Origin: JAGWBF01 sp963663025
GTDB taxonomy: Bacteria > Chloroflexota > Dehalococcoidia > Lucifugimonadales > JAGWBF01
DNA length: 64,000 nt
Direction: 5' to 3'
NCBI GenBank assembly: GCA_963663025.1
Contig: OY760073.1
Coordinates: 992,001 to 1,056,000, forward strand
Shown here: positions 23,155 through 31,294 of the stretch, piece by piece
Position numbering within the stretch: the stretch's first letter is position 1
Layout of the letters: the number at the start of each line of letters is the position of its first letter
Position numbers and translations under genes: made by a program
The notes under the pieces: generated by a model
What the model saw: the letters and a program-made list of their open reading frames with translations, nothing else
The model's database searches: none
Told to the model about the DNA's origin: nothing

Positions 23155-23175
23155 ACCTTCCTCCCGGAACTGGGA

Positions 23176-24393
23176 TCAAATGGTCCCGGACTGTTTCAGG
23201 CCCTCGATCTGCTGTGCTGAGTATCCTAGCACCTCGCCCAGCACCTCTTCGTTATGTTGACCCAGGGTCGGAGCAGGCCCAAACATCTCGTCGCCCAGCT
23301 TTACGGGGTTCCCGGGCATGGCATACCTGCCTGCTATGGGATGGTCCGCCTCCACCAGCATGTTTCTGTGCAACACCTGGGGGTCTTCGTAGGCTTCCTT
23401 TATGTTGTTGATCCTGGCCACGGGTAGACGCTCTCCAAGGAGGCCCATCCACTCATCTGCAGTCTTGGCTGATATGGCCGAGCCAAGGATATCCTTGAGC
23501 TGCTCCCAGTTCTTCCTGCGCCCGTCGATGGTCGTGAACCTGGTATCCGAAGGCAGTTCCGCGCATTCCTCGACTTCTTCGGCGAGGACGTTGGCCAACT
23601 CTTCATAGAACTTCTGGGTGGCGCAGTGGATTTGGATGTACCGCCCGTCCCTTGTCTGGAAAGCCCCATTAGGCAAGTTTGCTGACTGCACCGATCCCCC
23701 GGCTGTCGGGATCCTGCCGCTTCCCAGGTACATCTCAGCCAGATGTCCCTGGAAGGTGAGGTGAACGTCCAGCAGGCTCAGGTCCAGCTCACAGCCCTCA
23801 CCGGTCCGTTCCCTGGCGAGGAGGGCGGCCAGAATTCCCACGCTGGCCCCGTAGCTGGCGCCGATGTCCGCCACGGCGAAGCCCATCACCCCCGGCGTCC
23901 CATCGGGCTCCCCAGTTACACTCATGGCTCCCGCTATCGCCTGGGCTACCGAGTCGAAAACGGGCCTGTCCCTGTATGGACCATCCTTGCCGAATCCCGA
24001 TATGGAGCAGCAGATGATGGTGGGATTGATCTTCGTCAGTGTGGCGTAATCGACGCCCAGACGGGAGGTTACGCCCGGTCGGAAGTTGTCCAACACTACA
24101 TCGGAAATCCCGACCAGGTCATAGAACACCTGGCGCCCCTCGTCCTGGCGCAAGTCGATGGTCATGCCTTTCTTGCTGCGGTTGTAGATCATGTAGTACA
24201 TGCTCTCGCCTCCGATGAAGGAAGCGCCCATGTTGCGTGCGGCCTCACCCACCTTGGGAGGCTCCACCTTGATGACCTCCGCTCCCAGGTCGGCCATCAT
24301 CCTGGATGATGCCGGCCCAGACAGGGCTTGGGACAGGTCCAGGAGGCGTATGCTGCCCAGAGGCGGTTTCATCGATGCGCTACCACTGCCCAT
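23176..24393 (-). CDS. CaiB/BaiF type III CoA-transferase
   Basis: 405 residues. Start PLGSIRLLDLSQALSGPASSRMMADLGAEVIKVEPP (about 10-45), then YNRSKKGMTIDLR, VVLDNFRPGV and ISGFGKDGPYRDRP, all standard. The catalytic Asp is in GFAVADIGASYGA. The family moves CoA between organic acids. In this operon it could activate an acid made by ring cleavage. The ATG at 24393 lies 13 bp after the hydrolase stop; 24372 is an alternative. Substrate cannot be read from sequence. Confidence 0.92.
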   Translation of the reverse strand: MGSGSASMKPPLGSIRLLDLSQALSGPASSRMMADLGAEVIKVEPPKVGEAARNMGASFIGGESMYYMIYNRSKKGMTIDLRQDEGRQVFYDLVGISDVVLDNFRPGVTSRLGVDYATLTKINPTIICCSISGFGKDGPYRDRPVFDSVAQAIAGAMSVTGEPDGTPGVMGFAVADIGASYGASVGILAALLARERTGEGCELDLSLLDVHLTFQGHLAEMYLGSGRIPTAGGSVQSANLPNGAFQTRDGRYIQIHCATQKFYEELANVLAEEVEECAELPSDTRFTTIDGRRKNWEQLKDILGSAISAKTADEWMGLLGERLPVARINNIKEAYEDPQVLHRNMLVEADHPIAGRYAMPGNPVKLGDEMFGPAPTLGQHNEEVLGEVLGYSAQQIEGLKQSGTI

Positions 24394-24406
24394 AGTCCGG
24401 GGAAGG

Positions 24407-25288
24407 CTATCGTCCCGCCAGGAAGCTGTCCAGGGTCTGGGCCAGCTCCACCGGGGTGTGATAGCCGATGTCGTGGGAGCTGTCTTTGATCCATACCACC
24501 CGGCTGTCCTTAAGGGCGGCTTCGGCCGCATCCACCATCATCCGACGCGACTGGGCCAGCTCAGGGCTTCCCGTCCCGGGCCGTCTCTCGGCGGCAATGA
24601 TAATGGTCGGGCATTGCACAAGTCCGAACATGGTAGAAGGCGGATTGTTCCACATAGCTTCCATTACCTGGGCATGGTTGCTGGGTTCGAGGATATCCCG
24701 GATCGACCCGTCGGGCAGCTCCTGCACCATGGTCAGGACAATGCGCTCCAGCTCATCGCTCCAGCAGTCGGAAAGCTGCTCTTTCAGTAAGTCCAGGAAG
24801 TCCTGCTTGACGGGCGGGACGTTGCGGGGCCTCAGCCTGCTTCTGAAAGACTCCCACGTCGCGTCGGGCCTCATGGACCAGTCCTGGAACCCGCCGTCGA
24901 TCAGCGCCAGGGCTGCGATACGGTCGGGGTGCTTGGCGGCGACACTGAGGGCGACGTGGCCGCCCCAGGAGTGCCCACACAGGTTCACCTTCTCCAAGCC
25001 CAGAAGGTCCATCGACGAGACGATATCTCCGGCAAGGGTATCCCAGTCGTAGCCGGTGGATGGCTGGTCAGTCTTGCCGTGACCCCTCTGGTCCGGGGCC
25101 ACGCACCTGTAAGAGCCCCGCAGGTGGGGAATAACCAGGTCATACCAGTGACAGGAAGACGCCAGGCCGTGGAGGGCGAGCAGGGGCAGGTTGCCCTTGT
25201 CTCCGTCGGACGGCGGACCCCAATCCAGGTAGTGCATGTGAATGTCCCTGGTCTGCATCCAGTTGTCTTGGGGGGCATTCGCTCCCAT
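24407..25288 (-). CDS. Alpha/beta hydrolase, ring-cleavage product hydrolase candidate
   Basis: 293 residues. Oxyanion motif LHGLASSCHWYD (about 39-50), DQRGHG (about 67-72), nucleophile elbow GHSWGG (Ser near 107) and catalytic His in DSSHDIG near 268. Its position between oxygenase genes suggests hydrolysis of a meta-cleavage product, as BphD/HsaD do, but GHSWGG is also common in esterases and haloalkane-type enzymes. AGGAGC precedes the ATG. 45 bp after the Rieske beta gene and 13 bp before the CoA-transferase gene. Confidence 0.9.
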   Translation of the reverse strand: MGANAPQDNWMQTRDIHMHYLDWGPPSDGDKGNLPLLALHGLASSCHWYDLVIPHLRGSYRCVAPDQRGHGKTDQPSTGYDWDTLAGDIVSSMDLLGLEKVNLCGHSWGGHVALSVAAKHPDRIAALALIDGGFQDWSMRPDATWESFRSRLRPRNVPPVKQDFLDLLKEQLSDCWSDELERIVLTMVQELPDGSIRDILEPSNHAQVMEAMWNNPPSTMFGLVQCPTIIIAAERRPGTGSPELAQSRRMMVDAAEAALKDSRVVWIKDSSHDIGYHTPVELAQTLDSFLAGR

Positions 25289-25333
25289 TCAGTAGCTCCT
25301 TCGAGAGTTCAGGTTACTGACTTGTCTCCTGGA

Positions 25334-25810
25334 TTATATGAGGTCTGTGAAGTGGGATGGCAGGACGCCGTTGTCCACAATGGCTTTCCGCCTTTTGAAA
25401 AGCCAGCGGCACTCCTGCCTCACAAGGTGGTCTTCGTATTCGCCGCAGGCATGGAACCGGGTGACGCCATCATCTCCCGTGCGATATATGACAAAGTAGC
25501 TGCTTGCCGTCGCCTCGTCATCTTGCAGGGGGGTGATGGAGATGTTGGATAGGGTGTGCAGGGTCTTGCCCCTTCCGACCTGCCAGAACCCCATCAAGAA
25601 AGTAACCCTTTCCTTCAGGGACTCTTTGCCGTCATCCTTGAAGAGGTACAGGCCGTTCTCCTGGTTGTTCTCGTAGGTTATGGCTGAGTAGCTCCCATCG
25701 TCGGTGAACAGGTCCAGCCACTCCCGGAAACGCTGATGGTCCACCAGGCGAGCGCATTCAAACATGAGGGCTCGAATCTGGCCTTCACAGTTGTCGTTTC
25801 CACCCTGCAT
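25334..25810 (-). CDS. Aromatic-ring-hydroxylating dioxygenase beta subunit
   Basis: 158 residues, SnoaL-like cone fold of the small subunit: LVDHQRFREWLDLFTDDGSYSAITYENN (about 22-49), HTLSNISITP, SSYFVIYRTGDDG and RWLFKRRKAIVDN at the end. The subunit has no metal and supports the alpha3beta3 hexamer. It follows the alpha gene by 57 bp. No ferredoxin or reductase gene is visible in the operon. Confidence 0.9.
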   Translation of the reverse strand: MQGGNDNCEGQIRALMFECARLVDHQRFREWLDLFTDDGSYSAITYENNQENGLYLFKDDGKESLKERVTFLMGFWQVGRGKTLHTLSNISITPLQDDEATASSYFVIYRTGDDGVTRFHACGEYEDHLVRQECRWLFKRRKAIVDNGVLPSHFTDLI

Positions 25811-25867
25811 CAGGGACTCCCCTACGCTTCCTCTATTCGATGCCGCACTGGCAGTAGGGTCAAGCCT

Positions 25868-27082
25868 CTAAAGGGCATGCTCGCCCATGTACCGGCGCCA
25901 GGCGTTATAGAAGCTACGCATGGAGTACTCGTCCCGCTTTTCGCCGACGTTGCCCGACCCTTGTCCCCGGGACATGTTGGACCATGGTACTGCGCTGGCG
26001 GCGAAGCCCATCTGGCAACGAACTACAGCTTCGTTGTCGTCGCCGCTCACCTTGCCCGACGATGCCTGGCTGTCCAGGGTTCGTTCCAATCGCCATTCCC
26101 GGGCGGTCCCGGATTCGCCTTTAGTGCCAAGCGCCAGCAGCTCTACCACCGTCCTGTTGACGGCTTGGGGACGGAGCACCTGGATGATGTTCATCATTCC
26201 GCCCGTCATGAACTGCAGGTCCATGTTCGGAAACACAGTGATGATCCGGTGGTCCTGCTTGAAATCCACGTCAAAGGGAGGTCTCTGCCAGAGGGGGTTA
26301 TCGGAGATGTTGTTTTCCAGGCCCGACGTCTCCCGCATGGCGGCAACGATGCGCTGGGGGTCCCTCTGGGGCGGAAATCGCAGCATTCCATGTCCCTCAT
26401 CAAGCCAGTAGTTGTTGCCCTGCACCTCGATGCCTCGATACCCTGTGCCGACCACGGGATGGGTGAACTCCGGATGGTAGTTGTCGGCAAAGTTCTCGTG
26501 CCAGCTCTTCCAGTTCCCATCGTAGGCCCATCGCACCCGCCCCAAAGACTCGGTGCCTTCCACAACCTCGCGGACGTAGGGGCCCGCTTCTCCCATGTAC
26601 TCTTCCAGGGGTGCCGCCTCGCCGTCCAGTGAGACAAACACTAGGCCCGCGAAGGTTTCCACCCGGATGGATGGAATGTCATACACATCCCTGGTGAAGC
26701 CTTGCCCGTAGGCGTCGGGATATGGTACCCCGATGCAGCGCCCCTCTTGGTCGAAGGTCCAGCCGTGGTACATGCACCTGAAGGCCGCCCCGCAGTTACC
26801 CTTGCGCTTGGTGGTCAGGACGGCGCCGCGATGGGTGCACGCGTTGTAGAAAGCGTTGAGGGCGCCGTCCCTGTTCTTGCACAGGATGATCGGCTGCTCG
26901 CCAATGGTGGCGCTGATATAGTCGCCGGGGCCTTGAAGCTCGCTCTCGTGGGCAACGAACTGCCAGGTGCGAGCGAATATCTGGGTCATCTCGGTCTTGT
27001 AGATGAGCGGGTCCGTGTAAACGCGCCGGTCGATAACGCGGGTCATATCCAGCCCAAGGTGGGGTAGCTGCTCTTCCGTCAT
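25868..27082 (-). CDS. Rieske aromatic-ring-hydroxylating dioxygenase alpha subunit
   Basis: 404 residues. Rieske 2Fe-2S motif CTHRGAVL...CMYHGWTF (CxH...CxxH, about 86-110). Mononuclear iron site NFADNYHPEFTH (Asp, two His, about 196-207). Oxidises an aromatic or related ring with O2 and electrons from a reductase chain. Starts 70 bp after the extradiol dioxygenase gene. Family members span benzoate, biphenyl, steroid and other substrates, so the substrate is open. Confidence 0.94.
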   Translation of the reverse strand: MTEEQLPHLGLDMTRVIDRRVYTDPLIYKTEMTQIFARTWQFVAHESELQGPGDYISATIGEQPIILCKNRDGALNAFYNACTHRGAVLTTKRKGNCGAAFRCMYHGWTFDQEGRCIGVPYPDAYGQGFTRDVYDIPSIRVETFAGLVFVSLDGEAAPLEEYMGEAGPYVREVVEGTESLGRVRWAYDGNWKSWHENFADNYHPEFTHPVVGTGYRGIEVQGNNYWLDEGHGMLRFPPQRDPQRIVAAMRETSGLENNISDNPLWQRPPFDVDFKQDHRIITVFPNMDLQFMTGGMMNIIQVLRPQAVNRTVVELLALGTKGESGTAREWRLERTLDSQASSGKVSGDDNEAVVRCQMGFAASAVPWSNMSRGQGSGNVGEKRDEYSMRSFYNAWRRYMGEHAL

Positions 27083-27151
27083 GCGCAGGCTCCTGGAAGG
27101 ACTGCTGCCGGGATCCCTGTGCCTCTCCTCAAGATCGACGGACCCCGTGCG

Positions 27152-28072
27152 CTACCGGTTGGCGGGGGCCGGGACGCCGCTCTGAGAGGCGGACACGGGT
27201 TTGTGGCCCCACAGGCTGCCCGTTGTGTAGTGCTGGATGGTCCAGGTGGCATCATCCACCAAGCGACCTTCGCAGCCGTACTCCACCCGGAAACCCGAGG
27301 GGCAGAGCATGTAGAAGGAGACCATGTGGTCGTTGGTGTGGCGCCCAAGGCTGGTGGCTATGGGGACGCTCTTCTCCTGGCACAGATAGTAGGTGGCTCC
27401 CACATCATCCAGCGACTGGACCTCTACCATGAAGTGGGAGATGCGCGGACCTTGGGCGCCTGCCGGCCTGGCGGCCAAGGCCAGGGAGTGGTGCCTCGGG
27501 TTGCAGTGGAAGAAGGACATCTTGAGCTGGCGGTCTGGTCGGTTGATCTCTACAAAGTCGCTGATCTTAAGTCCAAGAACGTCGCGGTAGAAAGCGGTGC
27601 CCTTCGGAAGGTCTTTCACATTGAGGACGACATGTCCCAAGCCCATGTTCCCCGTAACGAATCCCTTGATGGGCCGACGTGAGTGGAAGGCCGTGTCGGG
27701 CTGGACCAGGGCGCCCTGAAACACCTCGGTCCTGAGGCCATCGGGGTCTTCGAAGGAGATCATGTCCATGACCTTGCGTGTGGACAGCTCTTCGCTGGTG
27801 CTAGATCGCACTGCCACACCTGCAGCCTTGAGGTTCGAATGCACTTCGTCGAAGGTCGCCTTGGTCGGGGTCTGCCAGCCCACGTAGGCCACATCGTCGG
27901 CGCCGTTTGGATGGAGGATGAACCTGTGATGGTAGTCGTCCATTCGCAGGTACAAGCTCCCGTCATCGGAGCGCTCTGAAATCACCATTCCCAGGATGTC
28001 CGAGGCGTACTCCTCCCACTTGGCAATGTCGCCGACTCCCAGTCCCAGGTAACCAAGCTGCGTTATGGTCAT
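27152..28072 (-). CDS. Type I extradiol ring-cleavage dioxygenase (BphC-like)
   Basis: 306 residues in two glyoxalase-fold halves. The C-terminal half holds the iron ligands: His in GLGHVVLNV (about 145), His in SHFMVEV (about 213) and Glu in FRVEYG (about 264); a catalytic His pair is in HHSLAL. The N-terminal half (TQLGYLGLGVGDIAKWEEYASDILGM) is the usual non-catalytic copy. It opens catechol-type rings next to the hydroxyls. First gene of the operon, 28 bp from its promoter; GGGGGA precedes the ATG. Confidence 0.93.
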   Translation of the reverse strand: MTITQLGYLGLGVGDIAKWEEYASDILGMVISERSDDGSLYLRMDDYHHRFILHPNGADDVAYVGWQTPTKATFDEVHSNLKAAGVAVRSSTSEELSTRKVMDMISFEDPDGLRTEVFQGALVQPDTAFHSRRPIKGFVTGNMGLGHVVLNVKDLPKGTAFYRDVLGLKISDFVEINRPDRQLKMSFFHCNPRHHSLALAARPAGAQGPRISHFMVEVQSLDDVGATYYLCQEKSVPIATSLGRHTNDHMVSFYMLCPSGFRVEYGCEGRLVDDATWTIQHYTTGSLWGHKPVSASQSGVPAPANR

Positions 28073-28099
28073 AGGATCATCCCCCTAGCTAGCTGACCC

Positions 28100-28129
28100 A
28101 GTATATTCACCCCATTTTGGCGGTGTCAA
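28100..28129 (-). promoter_or_regulatory. Promoter of the aromatic ring-cleavage operon
   Basis: Minus strand: -35 TTGACA (28129-28124), 18-bp spacer, -10 TATACT (28105-28100). Near consensus, placed 28 bp before the bphC-like ATG. Confidence 0.85.
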
Positions 28130-28164
28130 CCGACGGAAGCAGGCCCTTCTCGCTCCTCATGCCG

Positions 28165-28173
28165 TGATATACT
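28165..28173 (+). promoter_or_regulatory. Extended -10 promoter of the divergent hydrolase
   Basis: TGATATACT (TG-A-TATACT) at 28165-28173 is an extended -10. The -35 is weak. It would start transcription about 56 bp before the ATG at 28236, so the 160-bp gap drives both the operon and the divergent hydrolase. Confidence 0.6.
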
Positions 28174-28235
28174 TCGCCCGTATCCGGGGTTTAGGCAGCC
28201 TGCATCTTTCCAGTCTGTAGGTTCGGGAGGTTCCT

Positions 28236-29105
28236 ATGTCCAGCATCTGGGTTGACCTGATGGGGGCGGAGGTCCGTTACTACCATGGCCGTTACAAGAC
28301 CCGGGTGATAGAGGCCGGGAGCGGAGACCCCCTGGTGCTGATCCATGGCGTAGGGGGCCATGCCGAGGCGTACAGCCGGAACATCATGCGCCTCTCTCAG
28401 CATTATCGTGTGATGGCCATCGACCTGCTGTGGCATGGCTACTCCCAGCGGGACGGGTTCGTCGCCGGCCAGCAGATGGAGCTTTTCTCCGACCAGGTCG
28501 TGGATTTGCTGGACCAGGTTGGAGCGGAGAGGGGCCATGTGGAAGGCGAGTCCCTGGGCGGCTGGGTGGGCCTGACCATGGCCATGAACCATCCCGACCG
28601 GCTGGGTAAGCTCATACTCAACACCACCATAGGCGTGGCCTTCAAGGAGACCGCTCCCAGGGAAGACCGGGCCGGAGGGCGCAGCCTGCTGGCTACCAGG
28701 TCTATGGCTGCCATCGAAGATCCAACCAGGGAGACCATCCGCCAGCGCCTCGAATGGCTCATGGCATCTCCTGATCGGGTAACGGACGAGCTGGTGGAGA
28801 CCCGGCTGAAGATATACAGCGACCCCGAAGCGAAGGAGTCCCTGGGGCGCGTGTTCGCCAACTCCTTCGGGCAGGGCAAGTCGTCCCGCCGCTTTGCAGA
28901 AGAGGATCTGAACAACATCAAGGCCCCGACCCTGGTGCTTTGGTCCGAGAAGAACCCAGGCACCGGCCCAGACGTGGGACGCTACTTGGCAACTCTGATT
29001 CCGGGAGCCCAGTGTTATGTCATGCAGGACGCGGCCCACTGGCCCCAGTGGGAGCATCCCGAGGAGCATGACAAGGTGGTGCTGGACTTCCTGAAGGGGA
29101 GCTAA
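28236..29105 (+). CDS. Alpha/beta hydrolase, meta-cleavage hydrolase-like
   Basis: 289 residues. Oxyanion motif LIHGVGGHAEAYSRN (about 35-49), LLWHGYSQRDG, nucleophile elbow GESLGGW (Ser near 108), acid in LWSEKNPGTGPDVG and His in DAAHWPQWEHPE near 270. The HW-PQ-E-HP ending is typical of carbon-carbon bond hydrolases of ring-cleavage pathways. Divergently transcribed from the extradiol dioxygenase operon, so probably part of the same pathway. GGGAGG precedes the ATG. Confidence 0.9.
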   Translation: MSSIWVDLMGAEVRYYHGRYKTRVIEAGSGDPLVLIHGVGGHAEAYSRNIMRLSQHYRVMAIDLLWHGYSQRDGFVAGQQMELFSDQVVDLLDQVGAERGHVEGESLGGWVGLTMAMNHPDRLGKLILNTTIGVAFKETAPREDRAGGRSLLATRSMAAIEDPTRETIRQRLEWLMASPDRVTDELVETRLKIYSDPEAKESLGRVFANSFGQGKSSRRFAEEDLNNIKAPTLVLWSEKNPGTGPDVGRYLATLIPGAQCYVMQDAAHWPQWEHPEEHDKVVLDFLKGS

Positions 29106-29113
29106 CGCCCTTA

Positions 29114-29929
29114 TTAGTCGGCTAGGGCGGGCTCCAAGCTCGGTTCTGTTGAAGCCCCGATCCCGTTGGCCAGCAGGAACTGGTGCACCGCTTGGTTGAA
29201 TATCTCCGGCTGCTCATAGTGGGTCGAGTGCCCCGAGTGGGGCACCTCCACTAGCGTCGAACTCGGAATTCTCGCATGCAAGCCCCGGATCACGTCCGGC
29301 GGAAACAGAACATCCTCCAGCCCGACGACGAACAGCAATGGTATACCGTAGCCCTTCATATCCTCCGGGCTGGGACCCTGGGGAAATGCGCCCGGCAGGT
29401 TGCCCCGGTTGACCATGTTGAAACTGTTGAGCTGGGTGTAAAGCTCCGCCATGGCGGGTTGGCGAGCTCGAAAGCCCTTGGACAGCACCCGGTCTAGCTG
29501 GGACAAGTTGCTGGTGTCCCTCCGCACTTCGTCCATTCGCGCTTCAAGCTCAGGGGGTAAGGCCATCCCACCTAGCGTATCGCCGAGCACTAGCGCCCGC
29601 ACCCGCTCCGGGTTGGCCTGGGTGAACAGCCCGCAGGTGGAGCCGCCCATGGACTGGGCAACCAGCACCACCTGCTCAACGTCCAGGTGGTCGACAAGCC
29701 CCCTCAGGTCGGCGGCAAAGGAGGACCTCCCTGGCCCGTCTTCCCTGTCCCGGGAGTTGCCGAACCCCCGGTGGTCGAAGGTGACCACCCTGTACCACTG
29801 GGAGAAGTAGGAGACCTGCTGGTACCAGTTGGAGTGATTGCCCCCTATGCCATGGGCAAAGACCATGGTGGGGCCTTCTCCCTTTACGTCATAGAAGAGA
29901 TCGAAGCCGTCAATGTTCACGGTAGCCAT
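29114..29929 (-). CDS. Alpha/beta hydrolase (esterase/lactonase type)
   Basis: 271 residues. FAHGIGGNHSNWYQQ (about 23-37), DHRGFGNSRD, nucleophile in AQSMGG (Ser near 94), acid near VGLEDVLFPPD and His in PHSGHSTHYEQPE near 242. Resembles 3-oxoadipate enol-lactonase and similar ring-fission enzymes. The ATG at 29929 follows AGGAGA by six bases; an upstream open extension has no similarity. Convergent with the 28.2-kb hydrolase. Exact substrate unknown. Confidence 0.88.
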   Translation of the reverse strand: MATVNIDGFDLFYDVKGEGPTMVFAHGIGGNHSNWYQQVSYFSQWYRVVTFDHRGFGNSRDREDGPGRSSFAADLRGLVDHLDVEQVVLVAQSMGGSTCGLFTQANPERVRALVLGDTLGGMALPPELEARMDEVRRDTSNLSQLDRVLSKGFRARQPAMAELYTQLNSFNMVNRGNLPGAFPQGPSPEDMKGYGIPLLFVVGLEDVLFPPDVIRGLHARIPSSTLVEVPHSGHSTHYEQPEIFNQAVHQFLLANGIGASTEPSLEPALAD

Positions 29930-30019
29930 CAGCGTTCTCCTATCTTGGGGGTAGGTGGGATTATATCGGCGGCCCTTTCCGGGTGTCAAAATAGGCGGAA
30001 TCGGCTTGCAGTCTTTCGG

Positions 30020-30048
30020 TTGACATGGATTAACCGTGTGTCGACAAT
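30020..30048 (+). promoter_or_regulatory. Promoter of the GatC-like gene
   Basis: TTGACA (30020-30025), 17-bp spacer, GACAAT (30043-30048), 31 bp before the ATG at 30079. Confidence 0.68.
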
Positions 30049-30078
30049 GGGCTCTAAGTATCAGCAAGGGTAGGTTTC

Positions 30079-30279
30079 ATGGCAGATCTAACGGAAGAAC
30101 AGATCAGAGCGCTGGGAGTTGCAGCGGGCGTCGACATTCCCGAAAAGGACTTGGCGGAGGTCTCCTACAGCCTGAACGCCCTGCTCGAAGCCCTGGATGA
30201 GATACAGGTGCCGGGGCTGGAGGATGTGGAGCCCCTATCGGTGCGGCCTCCCAGGGACCTGATGGAACTGCCCGGCTAG
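30079..30279 (+). CDS. GatC/AtzG-like small protein
   Basis: 66 residues: LTEEQIRALGVAAGVDIPEKDLAEVSYSLNALLEALDEI, then GLEDVEPLSVRPP. This is the two-helix plus extended belt pattern of GatC and of DUF4089/AtzG proteins that wrap amidases. Such genes normally sit beside an amidase or gatAB; here the neighbours are a hydrolase and exonuclease III, so the partner must be elsewhere. Has its own promoter. Whether it serves tRNA amidation or a catabolic amidase is open. Confidence 0.78.
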   Translation: MADLTEEQIRALGVAAGVDIPEKDLAEVSYSLNALLEALDEIQVPGLEDVEPLSVRPPRDLMELPG

Positions 30280-30293
30280 ACCGCCGTAGCCGT

Positions 30294-31073
30294 TCAGCCC
30301 TCGTACTGGAACTCTATCCCTACGGGACAGTGGTCAGACCCCATGACCTCGGGCAGTATGAAGGCATTGCTGATGTTCCCCTTGAATCCTTCGTTGGCGA
30401 AGAAGTAGTCGATGCGCCACCCCACGTTACGTTCTCTGGCCCTTGTGATCATGTCCCAGTAAGAGTAGTTGCCCGGCTGGTCGTTAAACATGCGGAAGGT
30501 GTCCACGTAGCCGTGGTCCAGGAACTTGTCCATCCACTCCCGTTCCTGGAGTAGAAATCCTGACGTGTTCACGTTTTCCTTAGGGCGGGCCAAGTCGATT
30601 TCCTTGTGAGCCGTATTCACATCCCCGCATACCACCACGTTCTTGCCCTTGGTCTTCAGTCCCTCGGCGAACTCCAAGAAAGCATCGTAGAAGTCCATCT
30701 TGTAGTCCAGGCGCTCCTGCGAAGAGCGTCCGTTGGGGAAGTAGATGTTCAGCAGCACAAAGTCGCCGTAGTCGGCGACGATGGTGCGTCCTTCTTTGTC
30801 GTAGGGCTCGTTCCCGAACCCATAAGTGACATCCTTGGGGGGTACCTTGGTGTAGAGGGCGACCCCACTATAGCCCTTACGCTCTCCGCTGCAATAGAAG
30901 ACATGGTAACCGGGGATGTCGGTCAAGGATTCGGGCAGTTGTTCAGCCCAGGCCTTGGTCTCCTGGATGCACATGATGTCCGGGGATTCACCGGCGAACC
31001 AGTCCAGGAATCCTTTCTTCAGGACAGCCCTGACCCCATTTACGTTCCACGATAGTGCCCGGACACTTTGCAT
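30294..31073 (-). CDS. xthA: Exodeoxyribonuclease III
   Basis: 259 residues, exonuclease-endonuclease-phosphatase fold. SWNVNGVRA (about 7-15), CIQETKAW with the metal Glu, YSGVALYTK, NIYFPNG, CGDVNTAH, and the end GSDHCPVGIEF with catalytic Asp-His. AP endonuclease and 3'-5' exonuclease of base excision repair. Two ATGs are available; 31073 has AGGAAGGG at 8 nt and is preferred over 31079. Convergent with the GatC-like gene. Confidence 0.95.
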   Translation of the reverse strand: MQSVRALSWNVNGVRAVLKKGFLDWFAGESPDIMCIQETKAWAEQLPESLTDIPGYHVFYCSGERKGYSGVALYTKVPPKDVTYGFGNEPYDKEGRTIVADYGDFVLLNIYFPNGRSSQERLDYKMDFYDAFLEFAEGLKTKGKNVVVCGDVNTAHKEIDLARPKENVNTSGFLLQEREWMDKFLDHGYVDTFRMFNDQPGNYSYWDMITRARERNVGWRIDYFFANEGFKGNISNAFILPEVMGSDHCPVGIEFQYEG

Positions 31074-31199
31074 CACCATTTCCCTTCCTGAGCGTAGGCT
31101 CCGTAGTTCGGGCCTAGTCTAAGCCATCCAAGGGCAAGGCACAAATCCACCCACTATGCGCTCACAAGACATGGGAAAGAGCCAGGTAGCCAACTTGGT

Positions 31200-31228
31200 T
31201 TGACCCTAGAAATGGGCGGTGCTAAAAT
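31200..31228 (+). promoter_or_regulatory. bioY promoter
   Basis: TTGACC (31200-31205), 17-bp spacer, TAAAAT (31223-31228). The predicted start is at about 31235, the left edge of a hairpin/palindrome. Confidence 0.78.
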
Positions 31229-31232
31229 CCCG

Positions 31233-31260
31233 TGCACTACGGGAATCCCTGCGTAGTGCA
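31233..31260 (+). promoter_or_regulatory. bioY leader hairpin or operator
   Basis: TGCACTACG (31233-31241) and CGTAGTGCA (31252-31260) are a perfect 9-bp inverted repeat, with a smaller GGG-AAT-CCC inside. It lies at the transcription start and 34 bp before the chosen start codon. It may bind a repressor or fold in the RNA; it does not match a known biotin regulator site. Confidence 0.65.
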
Positions 31261-31294
31261 GACCCTCCTGATCTCTTTTCGATATGAGGGAGCA

